DNA of 8,651 nucleotides, from NCBI GenBank assembly GCA_019232645.1, contig JAFANO010000754.1:1-8651 (forward strand), written 5' to 3'. Below are positions 6,672 to 8,651 of this stretch, piece after piece (position 1 is the first letter of the stretch; each line of letters starts with the position of its first letter). The notes under the pieces were generated by a model. That model saw only the letters and a list, made by a program, of their open reading frames with translations, was not told the DNA's origin and did not search any database. The DNA is from Planctomycetaceae bacterium. GTDB taxonomy: Bacteria > Planctomycetota > Planctomycetia > Isosphaerales > Isosphaeraceae. Both the position numbers and the translations under genes were made by a program.

Positions 6672-7952
6672 TCAACGCCCGACCGGGAGGGTCAGGAACG
6701 GGATGGCCGGCTGCTGACGGGCAAAGTCGAGTCGGCTGAGCTGGAGCACCAGGGCGAACGTCGCCTTGCTCTCCTGGTCGCGGTCGTCGATGTAATACCA
6801 GTAGTCGCGGTACTTCACCGCCACGAATGCGGTCGCGGGGGGCTTGTGCCCCTTGCAGGCGTGGACCGTGAACAGGCCCTCGGTCACCACCCGCGTATCG
6901 AACGGCACACCGTCCGGCCCGACGGGCTGCCGGGCGACTCCGGCAGCCAGGTGCTCGCATGGCACCTCCACGCCGTTGGCCAGGTAGAAAAATACCTGGG
7001 CCGTCGAACGGGTGCTGATCCGCAGGTCGGGGTACGGCGGGCCGGGGAAGAGGAGCGGGTCGGGCACGATGCCTGGCGCCGGGATGATCTCGTACCGGAG
7101 CCGGCCCGGTTGCAGGTTCAGCAGCTCCACCAGCTCGTCCAGGTCCGGGTGGCCGAGCGCCGCGGGGTTCAATTCCATGACCAGCCGGCGCTCCTTGCGG
7201 ACGAGGGCCCAGGACGTCCCGTCGTCGCGCGGGCGATACTCCAGCCCGTTCTTCGCCGCATCCACCGCCGCCGAGGCGGTCACGGCCGACGGCGGCAATG
7301 GGCCGCCGACTTCGGCGTAGTATTCTTCTGTATGGACGGTGCCGAGTTTCCGATCGCGGAACGATTGGACCAGCTCCGCCACCTGCCGGAACCGTGCGAA
7401 GTCGGGGACGTCGCACCGCGGCGGCCCGCTGGCCGAGGCGGCGTTCGGCACCCCGTTGAGCCGCTCGACCCAGAGCCGCAACACGGTCGACACCGGCCAG
7501 CTCGTCTGGAACAGGAAAACGAGGGTATCGGTCGAGATCGGCGTGAGGAACCGCTGGACCGCGTCCCCGCTGTCGCCCGGCACGAGGGTGATGGTCGGTC
7601 GGTTAGAGCCGTTGACCATGACGTCGGGCAGGACCCGCGAGAACGGGTGGAAGACCCCGGCGCTCGTCGGGTTCGGCGCGGCGAAGAAGGGCCGGGCCTC
7701 GGCCCCGCCGTCCAGCTCGTACTGCGCCGCGATCGACGAGACGTTCAGGTCGAGCGGCGTCTCGTTGTACCGCATGCGGACGAGGTTGCGGAGGAGTTGC
7801 TCCTCGTCGACCCGCCGGACCGCCTCGTTGTAGCGCCCGTGGGTCTTTTCCAGCACCTTGGGGCCGAAGGCGCACCCGCCCCCGGTCAACCCGAGGCAGA
7901 GCCCCCAGGCGACGGCAGCGCACGCGATGGTTCGCCTCGGTCGTCCTGCCAC
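6672..7952 (-). CDS. Putative lipoprotein of unknown function
   Basis: A 426-residue protein that I cannot place in a characterised family. The N-terminus is a lipoprotein-type signal: basic M-A-G-R-P-R-R, a hydrophobic core, then L-T-G-G-G-C with the candidate lipidated Cys at 27. Gly at -3 makes the lipobox imperfect. The mature part begins with H-G-R-Y-N-E-A-V-R-R and E-E-Q-L-L-R-N-L-V-R-M-R-Y-N-E-T-P-L, a stretch I associate with conserved uncharacterised lipoproteins in several Gram-negative groups (from memory). No enzyme motif is visible. A C-terminal region (about 370-410) is rich in aromatic residues (Y-R-D-Y-W-Y-Y-I). The GTG start at 7952 is supported by GGAGAG five bases upstream. 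The gene lies 93 bases after the FadL-like gene on the same strand and may be its partner at the outer membrane. Its stop is 24 bases from that of the convergent formylglycine-generating enzyme gene. Confidence 0.8.
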   Translation of the reverse strand: MAGRPRRTIACAAVAWGLCLGLTGGGCAFGPKVLEKTHGRYNEAVRRVDEEQLLRNLVRMRYNETPLDLNVSSIAAQYELDGGAEARPFFAAPNPTSAGVFHPFSRVLPDVMVNGSNRPTITLVPGDSGDAVQRFLTPISTDTLVFLFQTSWPVSTVLRLWVERLNGVPNAASASGPPRCDVPDFARFRQVAELVQSFRDRKLGTVHTEEYYAEVGGPLPPSAVTASAAVDAAKNGLEYRPRDDGTSWALVRKERRLVMELNPAALGHPDLDELVELLNLQPGRLRYEIIPAPGIVPDPLLFPGPPYPDLRISTRSTAQVFFYLANGVEVPCEHLAAGVARQPVGPDGVPFDTRVVTEGLFTVHACKGHKPPATAFVAVKYRDYWYYIDDRDQESKATFALVLQLSRLDFARQQPAIPFLTLPVGR

Positions 7953-7957
7953 GTCCG

Positions 7958-7963
7958 CTCTCC
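7958..7963 (-). promoter_or_regulatory. Ribosome binding site fixing the GTG start of the lipoprotein gene
   Basis: On the minus strand GGAGAG lies 5 bases before the GTG at 7952-7950. This spacing is ideal and favours GTG as the start. It places the basic N-region and hydrophobic core of the lipoprotein signal at the very beginning of the protein. Confidence 0.65.
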
Positions 7964-8045
7964 ATATGCGGCACGTCGAGACCGACCCTTCATCCCGATG
8001 ACTCGAACTCGCCCCGATGATCCTCAGGCCCCACCCCGTCTCGCG

Positions 8046-8651
8046 TCAAGGCTGGGATACGGGGCCTTCCGGCGAGTCGACCGGGCCGGGTGCCGGGGCC
8101 ATCGCGGTCGGGGCGATTGGGTCGCAACCCCCGGCCGCGGCCGGGCCCGCCCGCCGCTTGCCGCCGAACTGGATGTTCAAGCCCGCGATGATCGAATCGA
8201 CCTGCACATCCTCTCTCACCGACGTGCCGGGGAACTGCGCGATCGGGCCGCTGATCGTGTTCCGGAAGGCGTGGTTGTAGGCGAGAGTGAAGGAGATGTC
8301 CTCCGTGACCTTCAAGGTCGCACCGATGGCGAACAGGTGCTGGGAGATGGCCGGGAGCTGGACGTTGAGCAGGGTCCTCTCCGAGGGGACCGGGTTCGTG
8401 TTGAACAGGTAGCCCATGCGGAGGGTCAGCCGGTCGGTCGCCTGGTACTGGCCGCCGATCGCCACGGCGAAGACGCTCCGCCAGCCCAGCCCGTTGCCTC
8501 GTGGGGGAGCCGGGGTGCCGAACAGGTCCGTGTTCTTGTAGTCGAGGTAACGCAGGTCGAGGTCGATCAGGGCCCGCTTGAATCCCTTGTAGGCCACGCC
8601 CCAGGAGAAGATCTCCGGCAGGGTCGCCTGGACGCCGATCCGGTTCGGCCC
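8046..8651 (-). CDS. OmpP1/FadL-type outer-membrane transport protein, C-terminal part (5' end outside window)
   Basis: The frame is open from the window edge to TGA at 8048-8046, giving the last 201 residues. The GTG at 8597 is internal: the frame reads on upstream through L-P-E-I-F-S-W-G-V-A-Y-K-G, typical of FadL-family barrels. Alternating beta-strand patterns follow: L-I-D-L-D-L-R-Y-L-D-Y, then A-V-A-I-G-G-Q-Y-Q-A-T-D-R-L-T-L-R-M-G-Y, then F-A-I-G-A-T-L-K-V-T-E-D-I-S-F-T-L-A-Y. The last strand is I-I-A-G-L-N-I-Q-F. FadL proteins carry hydrophobic compounds across the outer membrane. A Pro/Ala-rich tail of 39 residues follows the Phe that would normally end the barrel. The lipoprotein gene is the next gene downstream on the same strand. 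The family call is strong; the substrate is unknown, and the N-terminal hatch is not in the window. Confidence 0.85.
   Translation of the reverse strand, partial: GPNRIGVQATLPEIFSWGVAYKGFKRALIDLDLRYLDYKNTDLFGTPAPPRGNGLGWRSVFAVAIGGQYQATDRLTLRMGYLFNTNPVPSERTLLNVQLPAISQHLFAIGATLKVTEDISFTLAYNHAFRNTISGPIAQFPGTSVREDVQVDSIIAGLNIQFGGKRRAGPAAAGGCDPIAPTAMAPAPGPVDSPEGPVSQP

Noticed and set aside
8044..8049. TTGACG on the minus strand as a -35 box for the lipoprotein gene
   Set aside because: No acceptable -10 sequence occurs at 16-18 bases, and the hexamer overlaps the stop codon of the upstream gene.
8026..8067. Inverted repeat AGGCCCC / GGGGCCT at the end of the FadL-like gene
   Set aside because: Only 7 bp with a 28-base loop and no T-run; expected by chance in GC-rich DNA.

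Overview
This 8.65 kb, GC-rich window looks like chromosomal DNA of a planctomycete, probably of the Isosphaeraceae/Gemmataceae type. That is an inference: the support is the high GC content, two arylsulfatase genes with a formylglycine-generating enzyme close by, and the style of the small membrane-protein genes. No RNA gene, CRISPR array, insertion sequence or phage gene was found. No stretch longer than about 160 bases lacks a gene.

Layout, plus strand (1-6647). The window opens inside the 3' end of a large arylsulfatase (1-687). A block of three membrane-protein genes follows: an ion-channel-like protein with an unusual pore filter (847-1656), a small two-helix membrane protein overlapping it by 20 bases (1637-1960), and a DUF202 protein (2067-2486). 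Next comes a sulfatase-associated block: a complete exported arylsulfatase (2601-4376), a strong hairpin (4393-4421), an exported HAD-superfamily phosphatase (4464-5495) and a formylglycine-generating enzyme (5523-6647).

Layout, minus strand (6672-8651). Two genes converge on the plus-strand block with only 24 bases between the stop codons. A FadL/OmpP1-type outer-membrane barrel (5' end outside the window, ending at 8046) is followed 93 bases later by a lipoprotein of unknown function (7952-6672). They could form one transcription unit.

How the genes may work together. The sulfatase at 2601-4376 carries the C-x-A-x-R maturation motif, whose cysteine must be oxidised to formylglycine. The enzyme at 5523-6647 keeps both active-site cysteines needed for that step, so the block encodes a substrate and its likely activating enzyme. 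The HAD protein between them has a signal peptide and intact phosphatase motifs, so sulfate and phosphate ester cleavage outside the cytoplasm may be coupled. The FadL-like channel and lipoprotein could handle a hydrophobic molecule, but nothing here ties them directly to the sulfatases.

I do not see a clearly new system. The points most worth a second look are the altered selectivity filter of the channel, the membrane-anchored formylglycine-generating enzyme grouped with sulfatase and phosphatase, the cysteine-pair leader of the sulfatase, and the C-terminal extension of the FadL-like barrel.
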